A DNA stretch of 22,400 nucleotides, taken from IDS-8 sp964424805. Lineage in GTDB: Bacteria; Pseudomonadota; Gammaproteobacteria; Steroidobacterales; Woeseiaceae. The notes beneath the pieces were generated by a model. It did not search any database. It was not told the DNA's origin and saw only the letters and a list, made by a program, of their open reading frames with translations. The position numbers and the translations under genes are program-made. Where the stretch lies: positions 1 through 22,400 of the forward strand of contig CAYRKH010000050.1 of the NCBI GenBank assembly GCA_964424805.1, given 5' to 3'. The stretch's first letter is position 1. Every line of letters starts with the position of its first letter. This document shows, in pieces, positions 8,056 to 15,938 of this stretch.

Positions 8056-9090
8056 TCACTCGTGCCGGAACCAGCGCGTAATGACGAGGTCGGCATTCGC
8101 GACGGTGGACTGGAACAGGGTCGGGCTGATCGACTGTGTACTTCCCGCCTGGGTCGGTACCGACGCCGGTGCGGCGGACTGCACCTGCACCAGCCCGCGC
8201 TGGGTCGGCACGACCGCCGGCTCGCGTACCGGCCGATACCCCGGCGGCACGTTTGGACGCTGGCCGGCGAGCTGCGCGACGAGGCGCTCGATATCCGGGC
8301 GTCGCTCGTGCGAGGCGATAAAGTAAACCTGCTCTATGCCCCGGTAGTCGTCGAGCCCCCACCAGGTAGTACCGCCCGGCACGAGGTAGTCCGCACCGGG
8401 TTGCACGGGGCCCGCGCCCGTGCCGCGCGCGGGAAAGATCTGCGCGACGTAGCCCGTCGCGTCGATGCCGATGACGTAGACGTAGCAGGCACAGGTGGCG
8501 TTGAAGAACACCTTGATCATGTCGCCGCGCGCCGGATCGCCGCGGCCGTCGCGAAGCACGTCGCCGTCCTGTACCGGCCGCAGCCGTACCTGCCCGTCGG
8601 GCATGCGCTGCTGGGCGAGGAGGGCGACCTCCAGCGCGGTGCCGGTCGGCTCGCCGTACGGCGCGCCCGGCAACGCGGCAGAACCGGCGTAAGCATCCGA
8701 TGGATAGGCGGCCGGGGCCGGCGGATACCCGGCGTAGGCGTCCTGCCCGTAGGGTTCCTCCTCGTACTGGGCGTCCGCGTAGGCGTCCGCGGCGTAGGGG
8801 TCCTCCGCGTAGCCGTCGTCGTACTCCTGCTCCGCGTACGGGTCGCCGCCGTCCTCCACGGTGAACGGCATCCCGGTTGCGGTTTCGGCCATCGCCAGGA
8901 ACAGGTCCTGCATCGAGGCCGAGTACTGCGGCGTGAAGTTCTGCGCCGCCGCGGCAAGGACGTCCTGGCCGAAGCCCACGAGCGCCGTGCTCATCGCCGG
9001 CGGCAGCGCCTGGCAGGCGCCCAGCGCGAGCCCGGCGACGCCGGCGAGCGCCAGCGGAACACGGCGAGTCGCGGAACTGTGTCTGCTCAT
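8056..9090 (-). CDS. DUF4384 domain lipoprotein with Tyr/Asp/Ala-rich repeat
   Basis: The product is 344 residues. ATG 9090 is preceded by GAGG 8 bases upstream. A clear lipobox, LGAC with Cys26, predicts lipid anchoring. Residues 81-136 are low-complexity and acidic, with recurring DPYA/DAYA/GYAED units. Residues about 151-275 match DUF4384: ALLAQQRMPDG, then GDMIKVFFNATCACYVYVIG, GYVAQIFP, DYLVPGG and VYFIAS. DUF4384 occurs in many bacteria, often fused or adjacent to caspase-like peptidases, and has no known reaction. The C-terminal 70 residues (PNVPPGYRPV to ITRWFRHE) are unassigned. The gene lies 10 bases after the lipase gene and 7 bases before the next one. Confidence 0.87.
   Translation of the reverse strand: MSRHSSATRRVPLALAGVAGLALGACQALPPAMSTALVGFGQDVLAAAAQNFTPQYSASMQDLFLAMAETATGMPFTVEDGGDPYAEQEYDDGYAEDPYAADAYADAQYEEEPYGQDAYAGYPPAPAAYPSDAYAGSAALPGAPYGEPTGTALEVALLAQQRMPDGQVRLRPVQDGDVLRDGRGDPARGDMIKVFFNATCACYVYVIGIDATGYVAQIFPARGTGAGPVQPGADYLVPGGTTWWGLDDYRGIEQVYFIASHERRPDIERLVAQLAGQRPNVPPGYRPVREPAVVPTQRGLVQVQSAAPASVPTQAGSTQSISPTLFQSTVANADLVITRWFRHE
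8683..8850 (-). repeat. Degenerate coding repeat (Tyr-Ala-Asp units) in the DUF4384 gene
   Basis: On the plus strand the motifs GCGTAGGCGTC, GCGTAGGGGTCC and GCGTAGCCGTCG recur about every 9-21 bases, encoding units such as DPYA, DAYA and GYAED. Such tracts can expand or contract by slippage. They look like a flexible, surface-exposed acidic linker between the lipid anchor and the DUF4384 domain. Confidence 0.6.
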
Positions 9091-9100
9091 TGCCGCGGCC

Positions 9101-10276
9101 TCACTCGAACCCGGTAACCGGAGCCGGGGGCGGCGGCATGCGTCCGGCCCAGCTGTTGCCGACGACGTGCGCCTGGTAGATGTGATGGGCATAGAGCGAG
9201 CTGTGGTGCCGGGTTATCTGGCCAAGCCCGCGATGCTCCCTGCTGTCACGGTCGATCGTCCCGTTCTGCCGGATGTTGCTGGTCCGCCCGACGTGAATGT
9301 ACTTGACGTTATCGTGCGGTTCGCCCGGACCGTAGTGACTGATCGGGACGTACATCGCGTCGTGCACCAGCAGGTCGCCGGGCAGCATCGCGATGATGTC
9401 GTTGTAGTTGACGTAGCGATGGGTATTCAGCGCCTTTGCACCGCCTGCGCTCCGCTTCGAGTCGTACAGCTCCTTGAAGATACCGTTGCCGACGCGCGGA
9501 CCGCCGTAGGTGTAGACGCCCTGCGCCACGAACCGCCGGCTAGTCGACCGGCCGGCGTATCCCTGGTCTATCGCCGCGATGATGGCCAGCCCGGCTCCCA
9601 GGCTGTGACCCGTGATGAAAAGCTTCTTCGACCGGCCCCCGTGCTGGTGAATCAGGTTGTTGATGTCGCTACGGACCGTCCAGTAGGCGTTCGTGATACC
9701 GGTATGTACCCCCGGCTCCTTGCGGGTGGTAACCGACTGGCCGAACAAGTTCTTCGAGTCGTACGCCACGGTTCCCCAGGTCGAGACCTTCTTCTGCAGC
9801 GCCATGGCATCCGTCGCGATCCAGTCCGCGAAAGCATCCATGTGGTTGATGGCGTCGCTGCCGCGAAACCCGAGGATGATGACGTTCTCGTCCGACATGA
9901 CGACGTACTGGACGTTGCCCTTCGAACGGATGTCCACCTTGTCCATGCCCCAGAGCTCGAACTTCGCTTTGGCCAGGTTCCTGAAGGTGACGAAGTTGTT
10001 GCCCGGGTTCGGCTCCCAGGCGTGCGGGTACAGGTAATGACTGACCATGGCGAACAGGTACGAGTTGACGAGGCTGTGCCCTTGCTCGCTGCGATTGATG
10101 CTGGCGAAAGCGTTGGTGCCCGGCTCGGCGGTCGCGCGCCGCAGCGGCGTAAGCGTCTGGCCTGGCCGCAGGATCTGGGTTTGGGCCAGGACTTCCGACA
10201 AGGGCGCTGCCAGCAGCAGCGGCGCGCAAAGAAGAACCAGCAGCCTGAGCCGCCCCGTGATGTTGTTCCCGTTCAT
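9101..10276 (-). CDS. Secreted class-3 lipase (alpha/beta hydrolase)
   Basis: The product is 391 residues. ATG 10276 has GGAGG 8 bases upstream and gives a normal signal peptide (RLRLLVLLCAPLLLAAPLSEVLA, cut about residue 31). An alternative ATG at 10327 overlaps the stop of the upstream gene as ATGA and would add 17 residues before the same signal. The lipase_3 pattern is complete. It has VIILGFRGSD (oxyanion region, 132-141), ITGHSLGAGLA with nucleophile Ser225, TYGGPRVGN (257-264), YNDIIAMLPG with probable acid Asp293, and a late His pair (357-358, RHHSSLY) as the likely base. The substrate is unknown; lipid or other ester hydrolysis in the periplasm or outside is expected. Confidence 0.92.
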   Translation of the reverse strand: MNGNNITGRLRLLVLLCAPLLLAAPLSEVLAQTQILRPGQTLTPLRRATAEPGTNAFASINRSEQGHSLVNSYLFAMVSHYLYPHAWEPNPGNNFVTFRNLAKAKFELWGMDKVDIRSKGNVQYVVMSDENVIILGFRGSDAINHMDAFADWIATDAMALQKKVSTWGTVAYDSKNLFGQSVTTRKEPGVHTGITNAYWTVRSDINNLIHQHGGRSKKLFITGHSLGAGLAIIAAIDQGYAGRSTSRRFVAQGVYTYGGPRVGNGIFKELYDSKRSAGGAKALNTHRYVNYNDIIAMLPGDLLVHDAMYVPISHYGPGEPHDNVKYIHVGRTSNIRQNGTIDRDSREHRGLGQITRHHSSLYAHHIYQAHVVGNSWAGRMPPPPAPVTGFE

Positions 10277-10323
10277 TATTAGCTCCTCCGTAGGCCTCGG
10301 CCGATTCATCGGCGGGCGTGTCG

Positions 10324-10911
10324 TCATGGTTTCCCGCTTCCCGGCGCAGGCGCCGCCGGCATCGCGCCGGCCATGTGGCTGCAGCCGATGTCGATGAGCT
10401 TGTCGAGGTACGTTCCGGCGCGCCCCCGCAGGCGCGTACCGGTACGGCCGTCCCGGCAGGTTTCGCTTATCGGGCTGCCGGGCGCGGCCTTCGTGTCGAA
10501 CGCGCTGGACGCTCGTGCCGGCGCTCCCGCGACGCGCAACTCCGGCCGCCACGGGGCGCACAGGATTTCCCGCACGTGCAGCACGTAGCCGTTGTCGCCC
10601 TGCGAGCCGCTGTAACCGACCATCACCTCGCCCGGCCTGCAGTCGAAAGTCTTGAGCGTGCCGGCGGTGCCGCCGGCGTATTCGCTGGATCGCACCGATG
10701 GGCCCAGCGCACCGGACGGTTCCACGGTCCGGCAGCGGGCCGCGATGCCTTCCATCCACCACCCCTGGCGCCCGCTGATACCGACCAGCACCTCGTCGGC
10801 ATGGCAGGAAAGGTTGAACTCCGTGCCTTGCGCCACCGCCCCTCCGCCGAAGGCGAGGAGCAGGGCACCCAGCGCACCGGCGGTGGCGTAAGCTGTCAGC
10901 GCACGATCCAT
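10324..10911 (-). CDS. Secreted protein with three Cys-bounded G-x-x-G repeats (jacalin/VMO-I-like pattern)
   Basis: The product is 195 residues. ATG 10911 gives a signal peptide ending GGGAVA-Q (cut about 27); the ribosome site is weak. Three copies of one motif follow: C36-...EVLVGISGRQGWWMEGIAARC60, C91-...EVMVGYSGSQG...REILC118, and C152-...TGTRLRGRAGTYLDKLIDIGC177. The shared form is Cys, a hydrophobic strand, G-x-x-G-x-x-G, an Ile-rich strand and Cys. This threefold arrangement is like beta-prism proteins (jacalin-type lectins, vitelline outer layer protein I), where it often binds sugars. The assignment is by pattern only. As first gene of the five-gene secreted unit it could be the binding or targeting component. 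The end overlaps by 4 bases with a possible early lipase start. Confidence 0.82.
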   Translation of the reverse strand: MDRALTAYATAGALGALLLAFGGGAVAQGTEFNLSCHADEVLVGISGRQGWWMEGIAARCRTVEPSGALGPSVRSSEYAGGTAGTLKTFDCRPGEVMVGYSGSQGDNGYVLHVREILCAPWRPELRVAGAPARASSAFDTKAAPGSPISETCRDGRTGTRLRGRAGTYLDKLIDIGCSHMAGAMPAAPAPGSGKP

Positions 10912-10945
10912 GGAGCGGTAACCTGCGCCCCGCGGCAGCGGCAAG

Positions 10946-10976
10946 TCCTGAGAAAGTGCTGAATAAATCCTGAGAA
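10946..10976. promoter_or_regulatory. Direct repeat TCCTGAGAA, 22 bp apart, in the divergent control region
   Basis: TCCTGAGAA occurs at 10946-10954 and again at 10968-10976, a start-to-start distance of 22 bp, or two helical turns. The repeat lies between the divergent secreted-enzyme operon (start 10911) and the winged-helix regulator gene (start 11062). OmpR/CadC-type winged helices commonly bind tandem direct repeats, so this is a candidate site for the neighbouring regulator. No convincing -10/-35 pair is seen in the gap 10912-11061 on either strand. Confidence 0.5.
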
Positions 10977-11044
10977 TGGGTTGACGCCGCCCTGTACGAG
11001 CCGGCAAGGCGCCGCGCGGGAGTGCTTGCATCGGCGACCCGCGC

Positions 11045-11060
11045 CGCCGAAACTTCGGCG
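11045..11060. repeat. Perfect 7-bp-arm palindrome immediately before the regulator start codon
   Basis: CGCCGAA-AC-TTCGGCG ends one base before ATG 11062, exactly where a ribosome binding site is expected, and no purine-rich site is seen. It could be an operator or an RNA hairpin that limits translation of the regulator. Confidence 0.5.
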
Positions 11061-11061
11061 C

Positions 11062-13350
11062 ATGGGGTGGCTGGCTCAGGGCTTCAGGATCGGGGACTGC
11101 GAAGTGCGTCCCGAAGACGGGACGGTAGCGGCCCCCTCCGGCCCGCGGCGCCTCGGGCCGCGGCCGATGGCGCTGCTGATGGCATTCGCGGCGCAGCCCG
11201 GGAAGGTATTCAGCCGCGAAGAGCTGATGGCCGAGGTCTGGCCCGGGCTGGTCGTCGCCGACGAGACCCTCTCCCGCTGCATCTCGGACATCCGCCAGGC
11301 GCTCGACGACGACCGCCGCTCGCCCCGCTACGTCGAGACTTTGCCGCGCCGCGGCTACCGCCTGATCGAAGCGCCGTCGCCCCTGCAGGAAACGCCGGCC
11401 GTGATGACGGCGGATGCACCCGCGACCGCGCCGGCCGCCGGGCCGCCTTCCCGGTATCGCCGGATCGTTCCCTGGGCGGCAGCGTCGCTGGCAGTGCTGC
11501 TCGCCGCCGGCGGCTGGCTGGCGATCCCGAGCTTGGAGGTCGAGCGCCCCGCGCCGGAGGCAGAAGCGCCCCTGGCAGAGAACGGTATCGCGGTCCTCGC
11601 GTTCGCCAATTTGAGCGACGACCCGGCACTCGAGTATTTCAGCAGCGGGCTCTCCGAGGAGCTGATTCATCGGCTCTCCGGCATCGAAGCGCTGGCGGTC
11701 GTCGCGCGCACGTCCGCGTTCGCATTCAAGGACTCCGGCAAGGACGTGCGGGAGATCGGCCGCGCGCTCGGTGTCGCCTACGTGCTCGACGGCAGCGTAC
11801 GGCGTCACGGCGACCGGGTCCGGATCGGCGCGCAGCTCGTCGACGTGCGGAACGGCTTCCACCTGTTCAGCCGCGTCTACGAACGCCCGTTCTCCGACCT
11901 GCTCACCATCCAGGAGCACGTGGCGCTGGAAGTCGGCGCGGCGCTCGAGCCGCGCCTCGCCGGGCTGCTGGAGGGCCTGGAAACCCCGCCCGCGGAGACC
12001 ACGCCGGAAGCGCTGGAAGCGTACCTGCTCGGCAAGCACCTGCAGCGTAAGCACAGCGCCGACGACCTGGAGCGGTCGGCGCTCGAGTTCCGGCGTGCGA
12101 TCAAGCTGGATGCGGGATTTGCGCGGCCTTATGCCGGTCTCGCGGAGACGCTGGCGCTGACGAGCCAGTATGCCGGACGGCCCGTCGCGGACGTACGCGA
12201 CGAAATCCAGGCGCTCATTGCGAAAGCCCAGGAGCTCGATCCGCAGTCGGCGCTACCGTGGCACGCCGCGGGCCTGCTCGCCTTTTACGAGAACCGTTTC
12301 AGCGATGCGCTGGCTGCATTCGGCATCGCCCAAGAGCGCGACCCGAACGCCATCGGTTCGATTGGCATGCAGGCGTGGACCCTGCGGTCGCTGGGCCGCA
12401 ACCGGGAAGCACTCGGGTACACGACGACCGCGCTGCGGAAGGACCCTATCAATGTCCACACCATCAACATCCATGCGACGCTCCTGGCCCAGCTCGGCGA
12501 AACCAGCCGGGCGGAACGCTGGTTCCGGCGGTCGCTGGACGTCGATCCCCGCTACCTGAACGCCTTCTGGGGGCTCGGGTACATGACCTGGCTTGCCGGC
12601 CGCCACGGCGAGGCGGTCGACTGGTACGAGGCGGGGATCGACGCCGGCATCCGGCAGGCCGAAGCCTACATGGAGCTCGCCATGGTCCTGCTCGAGCAGG
12701 GCGACTACCTTCGCAGCCGGCAGTGGATCGATGCGGGCCTCGCGCGTGCTACCGACCCGGTCCGGCAGCTCGACGTCCTGCTCGCCTGGCACCAGTACCA
12801 GGGCGATTACGCCGGGGTCGCGACAGCCGTCCGGGATTACGACGAACGCTTTCCGGAGCACATCGGCATGCCGCCTTATCGCGCCTATGCGGCGCTGCTC
12901 AACGGGGATCCGAACACCGCGATCCGCGAGTACGAATCACTGGCCGGCCGGGATTCGAAAAGGCTTCACAGCCACTGGGACCTGGCGTTCGGGCACTGGC
13001 ACGCGCTGCATCTCGCGTGCGCCCGGCAGCTTGCCGGCCGCACCCGGGCAGCCGAGCTGACGCTCTCGGAGGCGGACGAACACCTCGCCGCCTTCGCGAA
13101 AGAAACCGGTTTCCCCGGGGTCGTCGCCTACTACCGGGCCGCCATCGCGAGCTTGCGAAATGAGCCTGACCGCGTGCTCGCGTACCTGGAAGAAGCCCGC
13201 CTTGCAGGCTGGCGGCGCACCGACCAGGTACGCACGAGCCCGCTGTTCGCGGCCGTCCGGAACGATCCGCGCGTGGAGGAGCTGCTCGGCCGGGTCCGGG
13301 AAACGCTGGCGGCGGACCGACTGGCAATGCGAGGGAATACGATTCCCTAG
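11062..13350 (+). CDS. CadC-like membrane regulator: winged helix, TM, TolB-like domain, TPRs
   Basis: The product is 762 residues. The start at ATG 11062 is where this family's DNA-binding domain begins (FRIGDCEV); an upstream TTG at 10981 adds unrelated sequence. The domains run in order. First is a trans_reg_C winged helix (about 7-103, with REELMAEVWPGLVVADETLSRCISDIRQAL and RYVETLPRRGYRL). A Pro/Ala linker follows, then one TM helix (about 136-156). Next is a TolB-N/FlgO-like domain (about 174-300, NGIAVLAFANLSDDPALEYF, YVLDGSVRR). TPR-like helical repeats extend to near residue 740. DNA binding is cytoplasmic and the TPR part is probably periplasmic, so it could pass envelope signals directly to promoters. 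It is divergent from the secreted-enzyme operon, its most likely target. Confidence 0.9.
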   Translation: MGWLAQGFRIGDCEVRPEDGTVAAPSGPRRLGPRPMALLMAFAAQPGKVFSREELMAEVWPGLVVADETLSRCISDIRQALDDDRRSPRYVETLPRRGYRLIEAPSPLQETPAVMTADAPATAPAAGPPSRYRRIVPWAAASLAVLLAAGGWLAIPSLEVERPAPEAEAPLAENGIAVLAFANLSDDPALEYFSSGLSEELIHRLSGIEALAVVARTSAFAFKDSGKDVREIGRALGVAYVLDGSVRRHGDRVRIGAQLVDVRNGFHLFSRVYERPFSDLLTIQEHVALEVGAALEPRLAGLLEGLETPPAETTPEALEAYLLGKHLQRKHSADDLERSALEFRRAIKLDAGFARPYAGLAETLALTSQYAGRPVADVRDEIQALIAKAQELDPQSALPWHAAGLLAFYENRFSDALAAFGIAQERDPNAIGSIGMQAWTLRSLGRNREALGYTTTALRKDPINVHTINIHATLLAQLGETSRAERWFRRSLDVDPRYLNAFWGLGYMTWLAGRHGEAVDWYEAGIDAGIRQAEAYMELAMVLLEQGDYLRSRQWIDAGLARATDPVRQLDVLLAWHQYQGDYAGVATAVRDYDERFPEHIGMPPYRAYAALLNGDPNTAIREYESLAGRDSKRLHSHWDLAFGHWHALHLACARQLAGRTRAAELTLSEADEHLAAFAKETGFPGVVAYYRAAIASLRNEPDRVLAYLEEARLAGWRRTDQVRTSPLFAAVRNDPRVEELLGRVRETLAADRLAMRGNTIP

Positions 13351-13370
13351 CCTGGCGGCCGCCGCCGGAT

Positions 13371-15809
13371 TCAGCGCAGGCGGGCGGCGATCCCGGTCAA
13401 GGTCGCCGCGAGCCCGTCGAGACGCTTCGCCACGACGGCGGTGCCACTGCCCGCATCGAGGTCCCCGGCCAGCGAGTCCAGCCGGTCGGCCAGCCTCTTG
13501 TCTTCAGCGCCGTTCCCCAGGCGCGCCGAGGCCTGGTCGAGCGCTTCGCCGAGGGCGTTCACTGTCGCATCGGGCAGGGAATCGCCGCGCCGCAGCTGGT
13601 CGATGTAGGCCCGGGCCACCACCGGTTCGGCCGGCCAGCTCACGGGCAGCTGCTGCTGCGGATTGAAGCGGTCGTCCGGGTACCGGGCGAGCATGGCCGC
13701 GGCAATCTCGTTCTCGCTCAGGTAGTCGCTGGGGACCAGTGCCAGCACGTCAAGGCCGCGCATGGTCTCGGTGCCGTAGATCTTGCCGCCGTACCAGTAC
13801 GTCGACCAGTAGCCGCCGAACACCAGCTCCTCCGCATTCAGCGGGCCGCGGTCGAAATACGCGATCTCGACCGGATGCGCGGAGTCGGTGAAATCGACCA
13901 CCGTCAGACCGCCCTGGTACCAGGCCTGCACGAAGAGGTCGCGGCCGGGAACGGGGATGATCGAGCCGTTGTGCGCGACGCAGTTTTCCTGCTCGGTCTG
14001 CGGCGCCGGCAGCTTGTAATGACTGCGGAATTCGAGCTGCCCGTCGACGATGTCGTAGATGGCGTCCGCGCCCCAGGTCAGGGGGTCGTAGGCCCGGCAG
14101 CGTGCGCGGCTGCCGCCGCCCCACTCGTCGGTGAACAGGACCTTGGTGCCGTCGTTGTTGAAGGTTGCGGAATGCCAGTAGGCGAAGCCCTTGTCGACCA
14201 CCACGTCGAGGCGCTCCGGATGCAGGGGATCCGAGATGTCGAAGATGATGCCGTTGCCCGAGCAGGCGCCGGCCGCGATGCCGAGCGCGGGAAACACGGT
14301 GATGTCGTGGCACTGGTCGGTACGGTACGTTTCCTGGGTATCCTCACCGTGATCGCCGCCGCGCCACAGGCCTGCCATGACGCCGGTCTCCGCATCGGCA
14401 AACACGGCCGGGCTGTCCACGATGCGGGCGCTGGCCGGATCGTCGACGGGGACTTCGATCACGTCGATACGAAACAGTGCCGTGCGCTGGTCACCCGGGA
14501 TCTCACCGATACAGCCGTCCAGCTCTTTTTCGTCGCGCACGCTGGAGGTGCCGGAGACGTACACGATGATGTTGCCGTCCTCGTTGGGACCGTCAACGAC
14601 CGAATGCGTGTGCGAGCCGCGGCAGGTCTGTACCGCGCCCACCTGCACCGGGCGGGCCAGGTCGCTGATGTCGAAGATGCGCAGCCCGCGAAAACGCGCG
14701 TCGCTGATCTTCTCACCGACGCCCTGCAGCCCGCAGTCGAGCCTGCCGCGCGTTTCCTCCACGGACATGAACAGGAGGTGGCCGACGATGGAAACGTCAC
14801 CCTGTCCGCCCGGGCAGACCACGGAGCTCTGCAGCGCAGGCACACCGTCCTCCTGCAATCGGTAGACGTTGAAGCCGTGGTAGCTGCCGGCGACCAGCAC
14901 GTCGCCGGCAAACGCCATGTCCGTGTTCGAGAAGCTGAGGAGCGGGGTGCGCGAGTGTTCGTCGCCGCCCGGCTGTTCCGCCCCTTCTTCCTGCTCGTCC
15001 TGTTCGGCCTGCAGCAGGCTCGGCGGCGCCTCCATCGGGTTGCGCGGATCGAAAAAGCCCGGCGGCCGGGGCAGCGTGGTCACGAGCTCCAGGTTCGCGA
15101 TCGCCTGTTCGGCGTCGTCCAGCCCGGCGGCAAGCCCCACGCGGGGGTCCGCGGAGAGCCCGAGCAGCAGCCCGTGCATGCGCTCGATCTCGGCGTTCTG
15201 GTCATTGGTGACGTCCGTCGTGAACTCGAAGAACACCGGGTCGTACGCCGTACCCGGCTGCTCGAGCAGCTCCTCGACCATCCTGAGCGCGCCCGTGTGA
15301 TGAGCGATCATCAGGTCCAGGAACATCCGGTCGAAGGCCGCGCCCTCCAGGTCCGCCAGCTCGGCCATCTGCTCGGGCGTGGCCATGCCGGCCATCCGGT
15401 GGTCCGTATGCATCGCCTGGTGCTCGGCCGGTTCCGGCACGTTCTCGCCGCGTTCCCGCAGCCATTTCTGCATGTAGGCGATCTCGTCCTTCTGCGAGGC
15501 GTCGATCCGGCCGGCCGTGTCGACGAGCTCCGGCCGGTTCGTGCGATCGGCCACCAGCGCCGCCATCTGCACCGCCTGGTAATGGTGCGGAATCATGTCC
15601 TGCATGAAGCGGACGTCGGCCGGCGAGTAGCCGGTGTTCGCGATTTCGACCGCCTCGTCGGCGCTGAGCGCCCGCGGCGCCTCACCCGGGGCGCCCGGAT
15701 GCACGATGGGCACGTCGCCGGCGGCGGCGGCCTGCGCCAGCAGGAAGGCGCCGGGGATAATGGCGGTGAGCAGGCGCGGCAGGGCGCGGTAGAGTGGCTT
15801 CAAGGTCAT
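13371..15809 (-). CDS. Exported DUF305 + beta-propeller (LVIVD-like) fusion protein
   Basis: The product is 812 residues with a signal peptide (cut about 30, AQAAAA-GD). DUF305 spans about 50-220, with its two His pairs in FMQDMIPHHYQAVQMA (H75, H76) and FLDLMIAHHTGALRMV (H170, H171), a likely metal site. An acidic linker (DEQEEGAEQPGGDEH, near 280) leads to propeller-like repeats (about 290-690) such as GLRIFDISDLARPVQVG, GIIFDISDPLHPERLDVV and GLTVVDFTDSAHPVEIA, typical of LVIVD proteins. The last 100 residues are helical (LGEALDQASARLG, AKRLDGLAATLTGIAARL). The start is ambiguous: ATG 15809 has AGGAG only 2 bases away, while TTG 15803 has it at the usual 8. A TACAAT -10 box lies at 15825-15830. 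The function is unknown. Confidence 0.86.
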   Translation of the reverse strand: MTLKPLYRALPRLLTAIIPGAFLLAQAAAAGDVPIVHPGAPGEAPRALSADEAVEIANTGYSPADVRFMQDMIPHHYQAVQMAALVADRTNRPELVDTAGRIDASQKDEIAYMQKWLRERGENVPEPAEHQAMHTDHRMAGMATPEQMAELADLEGAAFDRMFLDLMIAHHTGALRMVEELLEQPGTAYDPVFFEFTTDVTNDQNAEIERMHGLLLGLSADPRVGLAAGLDDAEQAIANLELVTTLPRPPGFFDPRNPMEAPPSLLQAEQDEQEEGAEQPGGDEHSRTPLLSFSNTDMAFAGDVLVAGSYHGFNVYRLQEDGVPALQSSVVCPGGQGDVSIVGHLLFMSVEETRGRLDCGLQGVGEKISDARFRGLRIFDISDLARPVQVGAVQTCRGSHTHSVVDGPNEDGNIIVYVSGTSSVRDEKELDGCIGEIPGDQRTALFRIDVIEVPVDDPASARIVDSPAVFADAETGVMAGLWRGGDHGEDTQETYRTDQCHDITVFPALGIAAGACSGNGIIFDISDPLHPERLDVVVDKGFAYWHSATFNNDGTKVLFTDEWGGGSRARCRAYDPLTWGADAIYDIVDGQLEFRSHYKLPAPQTEQENCVAHNGSIIPVPGRDLFVQAWYQGGLTVVDFTDSAHPVEIAYFDRGPLNAEELVFGGYWSTYWYGGKIYGTETMRGLDVLALVPSDYLSENEIAAAMLARYPDDRFNPQQQLPVSWPAEPVVARAYIDQLRRGDSLPDATVNALGEALDQASARLGNGAEDKRLADRLDSLAGDLDAGSGTAVVAKRLDGLAATLTGIAARLR

Positions 15810-15938
15810 GGCTCCTGTGAATTTATTGTACGTTGGCGCGGAGCTCCCGACGGGCAGCGGGCCCCGGGTTCGGGAGCCACGATACCACGATATTTCGGCC
15901 GACTCTGCCCGCGTCGCGAGCCAGGGCGCGGCCGTCGC

